A stretch of 9,203 bases of DNA from DAOTVD01 sp034437075 (lineage in GTDB: Bacteria; Chloroflexota; Anaerolineae; Aggregatilineales; J027). The stretch lies in NCBI GenBank assembly GCA_034437075.1, contig DAOTVD010000157.1, positions 1 through 9,203 on the forward strand, in the 5' to 3' direction. The position numbers were made by a program, and so were the translations under genes. The notes beneath the pieces were generated by a model. It did not search any database, was not told the origin of the DNA, and saw only the letters and a list, made by a program, of their open reading frames with translations. Positions within the stretch are counted from its first letter, which is position 1. Each line of letters begins with the position of its first letter. Positions 1 through 9,202 of the stretch are shown here, in pieces.

Positions 1-1
1 G

Positions 2-967
2 GCGATCCCAAATGATGACCCAGACATTGATGGTGATGGTTTTGCGGGGACGGACTTCAATATCTCTTGGCCCGACCCAACTCGACCCTTTATCTTGCCC
101 GGCGCACGGCCTGGGCAACCCAACCCGGTGATGAGCTATCGCTATCGGGTGCGTATCTACCCCGAAGAAGTCAATAAATCCGCGATCACCTACCCGATTG
201 AATACACGACCGACCTCGAAATCGATGGCCCGCCGGATTGTGCTCGAAACTCTGTCAGTTATTCCGACCCTGTGTTTGCCTTCAACTTCCCGGTCACCGA
301 CCCACCTACCATAGAAAGTCGCCTAAGTGAGATTCTGTCCTTGGCGACAGAGGAAAATGAAGTCGCTTTAACCGCAGTCGGTCTCTTCAGCGCGGCTGCG
401 GCCATCAAAACCACCACGCTGTCTCCACCTGTTATCTTTCCGTTTTTACAAGGCGTGACAGTCCCCTATCAGATTGAGTTATTCAGCTATAGCGAAGCCT
501 TTGCGCCGCAAATTACCCAGGTAACCGATGATCTACTTGGGTCAGAACGCAACATCAGCGGGAACCTTGTTTTCAACTTCAACACGAATGTGGATGCCGA
601 CGGCAACTCGCCACCGATTGGCTCTGCCATCAACTCTGCACCCCAACCTAGCGCTACCGGCTCTTTGCCTCGGCTGCAAGTAGACCCGAACGACCCCTTC
701 AATCTGGAGGTGCCCAATGTCAACCGAGAAGTCTTTGCGGTAGATTTAGAAGAGGCGGACCAGCCCTACAACACATCGCCGCCCATTAACTACGAATTCC
801 GCGCGGAAAATCATGAAGGCGAGATGGCCTTGCTGAACACCGTGCAGACTGAGTACAGCTTTTTTGATAACAACAACGCGCCAGCCTGGTTGGTGCAATG
901 GGCCGAAGACTTCGAACAAGCCACCGGAGAAACCTTCTTTTTCTTTAACCTAACTGAGCTTCAAATT
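2..967 (+). other. N-terminal visible region without a clear repeat signature
   Basis: Residues 1-322 do not show the regular DUF11 pattern seen later. They alternate short hydrophobic strands (for example YRYRVRIYP, VPYQIELFSY, NYEFRAEN) with Asp/Asn/Pro loops, so a beta-rich fold is likely. Residues around 117-140 contain a more helix-prone, alanine-rich stretch (GLFSAAAAIK). One cysteine (base 239) and two of the protein's six lysines (bases 176 and 407) are here. Sampled lines in this part are less GC-rich than those near the C-terminal end. It may be the end of a head domain or diverged repeats; I cannot name a family. Confidence 0.5.
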
Positions 968-3900
968 CCCATCATAGACCCCATTGTGGTAACAGAGGTG
1001 CCTACCGCCCCCGATCCTGTGGTGCGGCCTTCAACCATCCAGTATCTCATCACCGTACAAAACCAAAGCCCCTTCGACATAACCGGGCTGACACTCTCGA
1101 ATCGGTTCCCAGAACTCACTGAAGGCAACAATTCACCTTTCGTGATTCCCTTCTGTACAGAAGATGACCCCCGCGTAGCAGAAAATACCTGCTTTGTGGT
1201 CGATAACCTGGCCACTCAGACATTCGCACTCGCCCCGGATGAGGCTCGTTCGGTGCGCGTCGAATATGACATCACCAGCGATTTTGCACCGGCAGCCGTC
1301 ATCACCCAGTCGGTTGCTTCGGGCGGGCGCCTGGTTTTCGAAGGCACACCATTGGATTTGCCCCCTGCCGAGTCAGTAGTCAACACGATCAACATCGACC
1401 GGGCACTGCTTACGTTTGACCATGGCGCTTACGCCGATGCTAGTTGCTCCGTTGAATTGCAAGATAACGAAGTACCCGATTTCGACATTAATGACGATGG
1501 CATACCCGAATTGGCCTTAGGTGACACCTTCTTCTATGGGGTGGACATCTTTGTGGCCCCCCAGACGACATTTGAAAATGTTCGTTTTGAAGTCAATCTG
1601 GGCAATGGCGATCCCCGGTTGCAGCAAGCCATCAACGACTTGTTGTTGCGCTTGGCCACCGAAACCAACAGCCCGCCACCCTACGACGGTCTGCGCTACG
1701 ACAACAATCTATTCTTGGATGCTAACGGTAATGTCGCTATCTCGGATACTGGCGCCGCAGAAGACGTAGCCGATATCGGGCGTTTGTGCGTCCCCGTGGA
1801 ACAAACCACGGGCTTCCCGATCATCACCCGCCAACCTGACCCCCGCCAAATCAACACGACTTTGCGCGGCGTCAATAGCATCCTGGGCACGGAGAGTGTA
1901 TTCAGCAGTGTTGACCCGCGCAGCGGCTTTTCGGGGATTGTGCAACTGGGAGGTGAACGTGAAGAAGATATCGTCATAGATATTATCGACCCGAATATCC
2001 TGGTTACCGTCTCAACCGATCAGGACATCGCCTTCATCGGTCAAACGGTCGAATACACTATTTCACTTTCTAGCAGCACAGACCAGCGCATCTTCATCTC
2101 GGATGTATACGATACTAATCTGGGTATCGGGCAGCGCCTCGTCATCGATCCTGAAGGCGTATTACCCCCCCGCTCCCCCAATTTCCATGATGGCGAACAG
2201 ACCTCTATTCCCTTCTCCGCTTCGGGCTGGGATTGGAGCGAAAGCCCAGATGGCGGCGTCGGCTTTTTGCCACCTTTCGAAACCGTGACGTATACCTATA
2301 CGCGCGAAATAACCGACACCGACCCCAATCCATTGGTTAATACGGTAGGGGTTGTGGGGTATATCCTGGAAAACCCGAACGACCCGTCGGATCGCGAGCC
2401 CGTGCAAGATACCACCATACAGAGTATCTTGGTCTCGAACTCGCAGTTAAACGTCATCAAGACTGCCACCCCCACCGAGACTATTCTGGGGCGAAGTGTG
2501 GAATACCAGATCAATGTGCGTAATGTTATTGATGAACCCATCTACGACATTCTGCTGTGGGACACCCGCTACAATCTCGAATACGCGACCTTTAATTCCG
2601 TGGATCCGCCGCAAGGCCCCCTTACGCTAGAAGATACTGGCCCTGGGGGGGTTGTCTTTGTCGGTAACCTACCCGAATTAGGCGGACAAGTTGACCGTGG
2701 ATTTGACTTGGCCCCCGAGCAATTGGTCACGATCTTGTATGATTTGCCGACCTTGCCGACCTTACCCGGCACAGATGGTAACCCGCGCTTTGGCTGTGTA
2801 GAGTGGGTAGACAGCCAAGGGAACCCTGGCCCACCCAACCAACCCTTCGAGGCGCCCGACAACGAATTTTTGCGCAATGCGCCGGGCGAATTTCGCGACT
2901 GCCGGCCTTATACCGGGCCACAAGATTTGCCCCTGCTAGACCCATTCGTGAATACGGCGTATGCTGTGGGCTTGTTAGACCCCAACAACCCGAATTATGT
3001 GGATGGCAATATCACCGAAGTCGGGTTTGATCGTGCCTTGGTCGATCTGGTAAACCCGAATTTCGAACTGCTCGCCGCAGCGCAGGTTGTTTCCACGGGG
3101 ATTGGCACCGACGTCAACTACGACCTCACGTTGCAGAATGGGGGTAACTTCCCTGTGCGCGTTGACCGTGTGGCGTATGTAAACAACGCCAGTGTGCCCG
3201 ATACCCCGATCGTTTCGGCAGATATTGGGGACATTAACGAACCGCTTGTCCTCACCGGGCTAACCTTCGGAGATTGTAATGTGGCGGGCTTCCCGGACCT
3301 GACCGGGCAAACGTTGCGCTTCTTTGACGCGGGCGGTGATGACGGCTCGGCAGATAATCTGATTCCGCCGGGGGTTATCACGAACCCCGGAACCGCTATC
3401 TTGCCGCCAGGCTGCGAAGCGACGGCCACCGTCCGCATCCGCGTGCCCGATGTGCGCCCCGCGAATGAATACATCGCGACTTTCCAGGCCAGTGGCTTGT
3501 CCTATAACCCGAACATCGCACCCGAAAATCGCAACCTAATCGACCTCACCACCGCCATTGTGGATGTCAACGTCACGGACTTGCAAGTGATCAAGCGGGC
3601 GTTGAACTGCGATGTCAGCGGTTTTAGCAGCACAAACGCACCGCCCAACGACCGCGTCAGCCCCATCGACCCCTTTGTGGACCCAGACAACCCACAACAA
3701 TACCTGATTCCGAATACGACGGACGCTTTGTGTACGGAAACTTACATTCCAGCACCCGAGTTCACCCCCGGCGTAACCTCGCTGGGGAGCGCTGCCGAAG
3801 GTCAGCAAGTTTTCTATGAGCTCGTTATCATCAATTCGGGCGGTACGGTACTCAGCCAGCTCGACATCTCCGACTACTTCTTGCTAGACATCGGTGGCAA

Positions 3901-6900
3901 CCTGAATCCCGCTGGCACGAATACCCCCGGCGCGACCTGGCGCCGTGTACCGGTTGATGATGCGCAAGATGCGTTCTTCACCTGGAACAACCAGGGTATC
4001 TTGACCATCGGGCTTACTGGAGCGAACAGCTACGAAAACTTTGGGTTTGGCCTCTGTAACTTAAGCCCTAGCGAACAAACGATCATTCAGAATGAGCGGG
4101 TTAGCAGCCCGCCCTATGACATTGATGACCCGTCCTATTCGTGTGACACGTACCCGAACTATGCAGGGCGCGGAAATGGCCCCTTCGGCCCAGACAATAC
4201 CGATACACTGATTGATGAGTCCTACATTTTCAGCCCGGGCGAAAGCTTCTCGCGCCCGACCATCCCTGGCCCGCCCGGCCCGGGTAGTAGTGCTGTCGAA
4301 ATCCCCTCGATTACCTATCCGTATATCGTGGATATTTTCGACACCGTGCGCACCGAAAACCAATACATCAACGAAGTAACCGTCATCGGCACCCCCTTTG
4401 TGGATGGGTCAATCGTAGACCCACCCGCCCAAGGGCAAGAGCGCGCCAGCGCGACTAACTTCCTGTCTATTGCAGAATCAACCATCGATCTGACGGTCGA
4501 AAACTGCGCCGAGGTGTCCGGTTTCGATCCTTACAACCCAACAGCTTGGCAGAACAACTGCTCGGGCGCTGTCGTGCCAGGGGGTAACATCTGGTACCGC
4601 ATCACGTTGGATACCAACGTCGCCCAAGCGCAGAACATCACGCTTGAAAACGTGGTGACTAGCGACCTTGTGCGGGGCGAAATCTCCCCCACGGATGCCT
4701 GTTGGCAGAGCAACCCGAATGACCCCGCCTCTTCGACCTGGACGGTGCCCGGCACCTTATATCCAGATGATGTCGTGACGTGCATTTACCGTCGCTCGAA
4801 CCCGATCCAACCGACCACCAGCCCCGACCCGAATTTGCCGCCCTTGCAAGTGTTTAGCGGTGGCGAAGGCACCTTGAATGGCGATCCTTACATCAACGAA
4901 GTGACGGTGGACTTTGGCATCAGCGTGAACACGCCCATGCCCGTCCCGGGGCGGCCTGTGCAAGCGAGCGCCACTATGCGTATTGGCGAAACGCTTTTGC
5001 TAGGGCTGGAATACGACGACGATGACAACACCGACACACCGAATGTCTTGTGCACCGAACCGATAGAGGCCAGCCGTGGCGACACCATCATTTTTGATGT
5101 GCGCGTTCAGAATATCTCATCCGGTGAGGTCACGGCGCTAGAGATCACCGCTGCTGGTGACCCAGTGGCCACCTATACGCTAGATACGCTAGCGGCAGGC
5201 ACGAACACCACTCTCGCCAACGGCAACCAGCCCATGACCCTCACGGCCCCTGTTCCCCTGTTGGGTGATGAGGTGCAATTTATCGTGACCGCCCAAGGTA
5301 CGGATAGTGGCGGCAACTCGGTGACGACCAGTGCAAGCTGTATTGTGCGCCCCTTCTCGGGGAATCTGCGCATCACCAAGGAAGTGAATGGTGGTGCCGA
5401 AACGACCTCGCGGCCTGGCGACCAAATCACATACACGATCACCGTCACGAACTCCGACGAGATCAATCCGATTACCAATATCGCGATTGAAGACGAGCAA
5501 CTGCGCCAATTCGATGAACAAGCCTGGTTAACCGCCTGGCAAGATGCCATCGGCGGCCAACCCTTTACGCTGGCGCCAGGCCGCAGCGTGTCTATCTCGC
5601 TGCCCTACACCATTGGCACCTTAGACCAAGACCCGCTAGTTAATCGGGCCACGGCCACCGGCATCCTGTTCGGCGAAGAAGCCCGCGCGAGCGCTACCAC
5701 CCGTACGAACATCGTCAGCAGTGACCTGCGGGTTATTGCCCGCACCAGCCCGACCTCGGGCATTGTAGAAGCCGGGGATGATGTCGTTTTCGTATACGAA
5801 ATCTGCAATATCGCCCTACCCCCACCGGATGGCGAGAGCTTACGGCTTTACGACCTGGGTGATGATGATCCGGTGCCGGCCTCGTGGGCCTATCCGCGCC
5901 CCGGTGAAGCCCCAGATGGTAACCTCGTCTTGTTGCCGCCGGGCGGCAATGGTTGTATCCGCTTCCAGCGTACGGTCAGCACATCCACTGAGGATGTAGG
6001 GACGACCATTAGCCGGACGGTATTCGCCGAAGCGTGCCCGGCGATTGGCTCGTTCCCCTGTAACACGACCATACGCCAAAGCGATAGCCAAACCGCCTCG
6101 GTCGATGTTGTGGAGGGCCTCAGCAATACTGCTGGGGTTGACCTGCGCCTGACGGCAGATGTCAACGGCGCTTCGGTGGGCGACCGCGTGCCGTATGAAG
6201 TCCAGTTCACCAACTTGAACACGCTTTACCCGGCCTTTATCCGGTTCCCCGGCCCCAGCACCCTCTCGCAGGCCGGGCTGGCCCCGCCCTTCTCGGAATT
6301 GCGCGACCCCGATCAAATCTTCTCACCCAACGTTGATATTGATCCGCCGCCCGTATTCGCATATCGTCTCGCGCCGTTGCAGAGCCTGCGCCTAGAAGGC
6401 AGTTACATCTTCAACGGGCGGCCTGTGCCCTTGACAGAAAACGTGACAATCGAATTCTGGGTTGATAATGGCACCCTGCAAGGCATCCAAGGCACGCGCA
6501 GCGCGACACTCACGCTGCCCACTTCCACAGAGGCCGGGGCCGATGTGCTGCTCGAATTGAACATCACCCCCGAACAAGCCTCGCCCGGTGGAGATGTGAC
6601 GTTCGAATACACGGTGGTCAATATCACCAACCAACCGATCTACGATGCCTATCTGTACAACCACTTCTTTAGCCCGAGTGTCATCCCAGACACGACAGAC
6701 AGCGCGTTTGTGGCATGTAATTTGGATGCACCCGACAGTTGGGTGCTGGGCGAGACCTCCTGGTTGGTGGATGTAGACTTGCAAAACCCGCCCATCACAA
6801 ACCGCCCGGTGCCACAAGAGCTTAATCTGCTGAATGCGGTGCGGGTCATCAATGCCAATGGCATACGCCAAGGCACGGTCACCTGCCGTTTGTCGCCCGC

Positions 6901-9202
6901 CTTGCCAGTCGTACCCAGTGGCGGACTTAGGCATAGCGTGGATATTCTGCGTTTGTCCTCGCCGGAGATTCAAGACCAAGACTTGCGCGTTGTGCCTATA
7001 GTCGAGCCCTTGCGTATCAGCATGCGCTCGAATGGGGGCGTGCCAGGCGGTAATGTGGAAGTGATCTTCGAGATCGAAAATATCGGCAGCAGCCCCATTG
7101 AAGATGTGACCTTAAGCGCGCCGCCGCTGGCCGAATGTGATGATCCGCTGAATTGGGTGACCCAAACGCCCGACCCCAACGGCCCGAACAGTATCTGGAG
7201 CGCATCGGGCATCACCATCTTGCCAGGGCCCCAGAATACCGTCACGGCTTCGGCGATCTGCCGATTGCCCGACACGGTGCTGCCAGAAGATGAACTCCGC
7301 ACGACCTTAACCTACCCAGCCAACCTGGATAGTGTGCAGGTTGTGGTGGGTGGTGTGCCCGCAGTCTCGCCAACCGAAACCATCCAAATCGAAGTCTTGC
7401 GCCAGTTGACCTTCCAGTTCATCCCACCGCAAAGCAACCCCAGCTTGCAATTTATTCGGGCTGGGGATGTGATCCCCTTGACCTTTGTCCTGACGAATAT
7501 CGCGCCCTTCCCGGTAGAGGATATTGAGTACGATATTCTGATTGATGGCCTGGACAGCTATTGCACGAATGCGCGCGTGTTCTTCATCGGCGACGGCGAA
7601 TTCACGGGTGATCTACCCGAAAACGGCGACCGCATCAGCATCGTCTGTAACTTCATCCCGCCTGTGGAATTGGCTGGCGAAGACCCGATAGGGCTGGATT
7701 TTGTCGGCACCTATTTGCTAGATGGCCAGCGCCGCGACATCCCAACCATTGGCCTGGATGCCATCAGCATAACCGTCGAAAACCTCAACATGGATGTGCG
7801 CCTAACCACCAGCAACGAGGCCACGAATGGCACAGTAAACGATAATGAACGCATCGCTTACCAGTTGTCGGTCGAAAACACGGGCGCCACACCGCTTACG
7901 AATATCGCCTTCAACCAGACCATGCTCAACACCGACACTGGCGCCCCCGTGCCAGGCCGGGCCGGGCTACTCACTGGGGGCGACCCGAACGGCCTAACCC
8001 TGGCCTATCAGGCTGCGGTTACGCGGGGCGATTGTCCCGATCCGTTGCCGGCTGGCGAAACCTGCGTTCTCAGCGGTGGCACGAATGACGAACAATATCC
8101 CAACTACCAGGTCGTCACAACCGACCCCCCACGCTTCACCATCTCGGTACAGGGATCAGCCAACAGCGCCTCGCCATCTAACCTGAGCATCAGCGACAGC
8201 GGACAGTGGCAAGGCCAGGTTCGTCGTCCGACCGTTATCATCGGTATCCCCGGTGGAGACTGCACGAGCGGCAACGGCACGATTTGCCAATATCGGGCCG
8301 AGTACCTGACGATCCAACCCAACCCGGCGCAAGTCGGCAACCAAGTCACCATCTCGCTGACCATCCAGAATGGCGGCCTAACCACCTTGTTCGCGCCTAC
8401 CGTAACGGGCGACATCACCCTCAGTACGGCGCAACCCATCGACGGCATCAGCAACATGGGCGCCCTGCGCCAGGCGCCACCTACCGCGCTGACCTTCAAC
8501 TTGGGTGGCGTAACCCAACTGACGCCCAGCCAAACCGCCACCGCAACAGCTACCTGGACAGTTGAGGGCGTGACGGCGCCAACCACTGTAACACTGCTAC
8601 TGCGCTATACGAGCAATAATGCCGCTGGCGCACGCCAATTTGACGTGGTCTCGTCGCCCATCACCATCGACATTGGCCAACAAGCGCCAACCACCCTGGC
8701 GGATGGCACCGTACTCGACCCCAACGCAACCGAACCCCTGGTCACTAAGACCGCTAGCACGGCCTCCGCAGGCCCCGGTGATAACGTGATCTGGACGGTA
8801 ACAGTCACCAACCCCAGCACCAACCCGATGACATCCATCTCTGTGGTGGATAGCGTCCCCGGTGATCTGGAAGTTGTCTCCGTTTCAACCAGCATGGGCG
8901 CATGGATCCAAAACGACAATATCGTCGAATGGACAACCGGAGCGCTAGACCCCGGCGAAACGGTGACAATGACCCTTAGCACCAACATCAGCGCCGAGGC
9001 CGAAGTGCCGGGCATCATCACGAACCGCGCCTGTGGCACGCGCGAGGGCGGCACAGAGGTCTGTGGCGAAGCTGAGGTGGGCCTGGGCGCAGGCGGCGTC
9101 CTGCCCGATACGGGTATTCGCTCGCGCCAGAGCCATACCAGTGGGCCGAACCCGCTGCCCGTGTTGGGGTTGGTGTTCGTAGCGCTGCTGGGATTGGCGG
9201 TC
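2..9202 (+). CDS. Giant DUF11-repeat surface protein with C-terminal LPDTG anchor (partial at both ends)
   Basis: One uninterrupted frame covers the window: 3,067 sense codons, with no start or stop inside. No internal ATG is proposed as the start, because coding continues in phase to the left edge. The visible order is an N-terminal region without clear repeats (residues 1-322), about 17 beta-sandwich units of DUF11/conserved-repeat type (about 323-3032), LPDTG (3034-3038), and a hydrophobic segment (about 3051 to the edge). A signal peptide would lie upstream, outside the window. The protein is rich in Asp, Asn, Pro, Thr and Val and very poor in Lys (six residues). No catalytic motif was recognised. 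Known for the family: such repeats make stalks of bacterial surface or cell-wall proteins. Inferred role: adhesion, cell contact or an outer-layer structural fibre. No neighbouring gene is visible, so the context gives no further hint. The coding call is firm, the surface-protein call strong, and the exact function unknown. Confidence 0.95.
17..55 (+). other. Asp-rich loop, possible calcium-binding (thrombospondin type 3-like)
   Basis: The stretch reads DPDIDGDGFAGTD. Its D-x-D-x-D-G spacing resembles the calcium loops of thrombospondin type 3 repeats and dockerin or EF-hand-like motifs. Only one copy is visible at the window edge, so a longer array could lie upstream. Calcium binding is inferred from the acidic spacing alone. 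Confidence 0.4.
1478..1513 (+). other. FG-GAP/EF-hand-like acidic loop inside repeat unit B
   Basis: The residues DFDINDDGIPEL include D-x-N-x-D-G-x-x-E-L, which matches the usual calcium loop of FG-GAP/VCBS blades and resembles an EF-hand loop. It directly precedes the strand pair LGDTFFYGVDIFVAP of unit B. No second blade-like copy follows, so a full beta-propeller is not supported. An isolated metal-stabilised inter-domain linker is the more modest reading. Confidence 0.4.
2444..3040 (+). other. Repeat unit D: DUF11-type with Lys-Asp-Asn signature
   Basis: The unit opens with LNVIKTATPTE, a close match to the usual DUF11 first strand, and continues with YQINVRN and ILLWDTR. It closes with the strand FVNTAYAVG. 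Lys820, Asp854 and Asn984 are the residues at the family's conserved K, D and N positions. Between the core and the last strand sits a long Pro/Gly/Asn-rich insertion with two cysteines and a short 9-base tandem repeat encoding LPTLPTLPG (2744-2770). The length of about 200 residues is well above a minimal DUF11 unit. Confidence 0.65.
3560..4468 (+). other. Repeat unit F: oversized DUF11-type unit with long insertions
   Basis: At about 300 residues this is the longest unit. It starts with LQVIKRALNC (Lys1198), which is followed by about 70 residues of Asp/Asn/Pro-rich insertion before the core strands VFYELVIINSGG. Asp1291 follows in the strand LDISD. A second long insertion contains GNGPFGPDNTD and a collagen-like patch PGPPGPG (4265-4285). 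The unit ends with the strand YINEVTVIG (Asn1457). Four cysteines lie in the insertions. The insertions could form a separate small lobe projecting from the stalk, which is inference. Confidence 0.6.
5360..5716 (+). other. Repeat unit I: compact canonical DUF11-type domain
   Basis: This unit of about 119 residues follows the family pattern closely: LRITKEVNGG (Lys1793), GDQITYTITVTN, NIAIED (Asp1831), a Trp-containing loop, LAPGRSVSISLPYTI, and the last strand LVNRATATG (Asn1881). It lacks cysteine. It is one of the two units that would best seed a profile search for the rest of the array. Confidence 0.75.
6527..8296 (+). other. Units L-O and the start of P: run of cysteine-paired repeats
   Basis: Consecutive units each carry two cysteines. 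Their codons start at 6716 and 6884 (L), 7136 and 7259 (M), 7562 and 7646 (N), 8033 and 8063 (O), and 8261 and 8285 (start of P). In L, M and N the second Cys sits in a similar context late in the unit (TCRLSP, ICRLPD, VCNFIPP), after a Gly/Pro turn. The regular pairing suggests one intradomain disulfide per unit, as expected for an exported protein. It resembles the tC-x strand of DUF7507-like relatives of DUF11. Disulfide formation itself is inferred. Confidence 0.6.
8732..9094 (+). other. Repeat unit Q: last and most canonical DUF11 domain
   Basis: The unit reads like the family consensus in order: LVTKTASTASAGPGD (Lys2916), VIWTVTVTNPS, ISVVDSVPGDLEVVS (Asp2950), a Trp loop ending IVEWTTGALDPGETVTMTLS, and the last strand IITNRACG (Asn3008). 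Two cysteines (codons at 9032 and 9062) are only 10 residues apart in the C-terminal strands, where a local disulfide hairpin is plausible. Its place directly before the LPDTG motif is usual for membrane-proximal stalk domains. Confidence 0.85.
9101..9115 (+). other. LPDTG sortase recognition motif
   Basis: Codons for L-P-D-T-G follow a Gly-rich linker (LGAGGV) just after the last repeat. Established knowledge: class A/E-like sortases cut LPxTG between Thr and Gly and join the Thr to the cell wall or to another protein. The motif is followed by IRSRQSHTSGPNP and then a hydrophobic stretch, the expected order for a sorting signal. The 13-residue gap, which carries two Arg and one His, is on the long and basic side. 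The final positively charged tail is outside the window, so the signal is only partly visible. Confidence 0.85.
9152..9202 (+). other. C-terminal hydrophobic segment, probable transmembrane helix (cut by window edge)
   Basis: The residues PLPVLGLVFVALLGLAV are uncharged and strongly hydrophobic, with 17 residues visible. They start 12 residues after the LPDTG motif (residue 3038). This fits the membrane-spanning part of a sortase sorting signal. A short Arg/Lys-rich cytoplasmic tail and the stop codon would be expected just past the right edge. Confidence 0.85.

Larger units (their letters stand above)
968..9094 (+). repeat. Array of about 17 diverged DUF11-like beta-sandwich units
   Basis: Approximate unit starts (base) and core signatures: A 968 LITVQNQ; B 1400 GVDIFVAP; C 1982 YTISLSS; D 2444 YQINVRN; E 3041 YDLTLQN; F 3560 YELVIIN; G 4469 YRITLDT; H 4979 FDVRVQN; I 5360 YTITVTN; J 5717 FVYEICN; K 6119 YEVQFTN; L 6527 YTVVNIT; M 7001 VIFEIEN; N 7388 LTFVLTN; O 7769 YQLSVEN; P 8246 ISLTIQN; Q 8732 WTVTVTN. 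Each core is usually preceded by a Gly-rich turn (such as GDQITY or GGDVTF) and followed by a strand ending near Asp. Many units close with an Asn-bearing strand like VNRATATG. The units are diverged at protein level, and I saw no long DNA-level tandem copies, so this is an old duplication series rather than a recent expansion. Boundaries are by eye and uncertain by tens of bases. Some units may be related CARDB- or DUF7507-like domains rather than strict DUF11. Confidence 0.8.

Noticed and set aside
1478..1513. Beta-propeller (FG-GAP) domain
   Set aside because: There is only one loop of this type, with no second blade at regular spacing. It is kept as an isolated acidic loop.
2165..2171. 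Run of seven C (and a run of seven G at 2645-2651) as phase-variation or frameshift sites
   Set aside because: The frame is open on both sides with consistent domain content, and seven bases is short for a switching tract. They remain places to check for sequencing error.
2762..2779. LPGTDG as a second internal sortase-like motif
   Set aside because: The spacing is wrong for LPxTG (one extra residue), and no hydrophobic helix follows. It sits in a Pro-rich loop of unit D.
4265..4285. Collagen-like Gly-Pro-Pro segment
   Set aside because: It has only about two imperfect triplets, far too short for a triple helix. It reads as a Pro/Gly loop.
6392..6979. Antisense open frame of 195 codons, and similar antisense frames at 8104-8586, 5840-6316 and 5173-5550
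   Set aside because: They lie wholly opposite the long sense frame, overlap one another in different frames, show no recognisable domain, and arise easily opposite GC-rich coding sequence with few Leu TTA, Ser TCA or CTA codons.
8206..8565. Sense-strand open frame of 119 codons in another phase (and shorter ones at 1194, 1521, 2103, 2803 and 5778)
   Set aside because: They overlap the main frame, which continues without a stop and carries clear domain signatures there. The alternate translations are low-complexity Arg/His/Pro-rich sequence.
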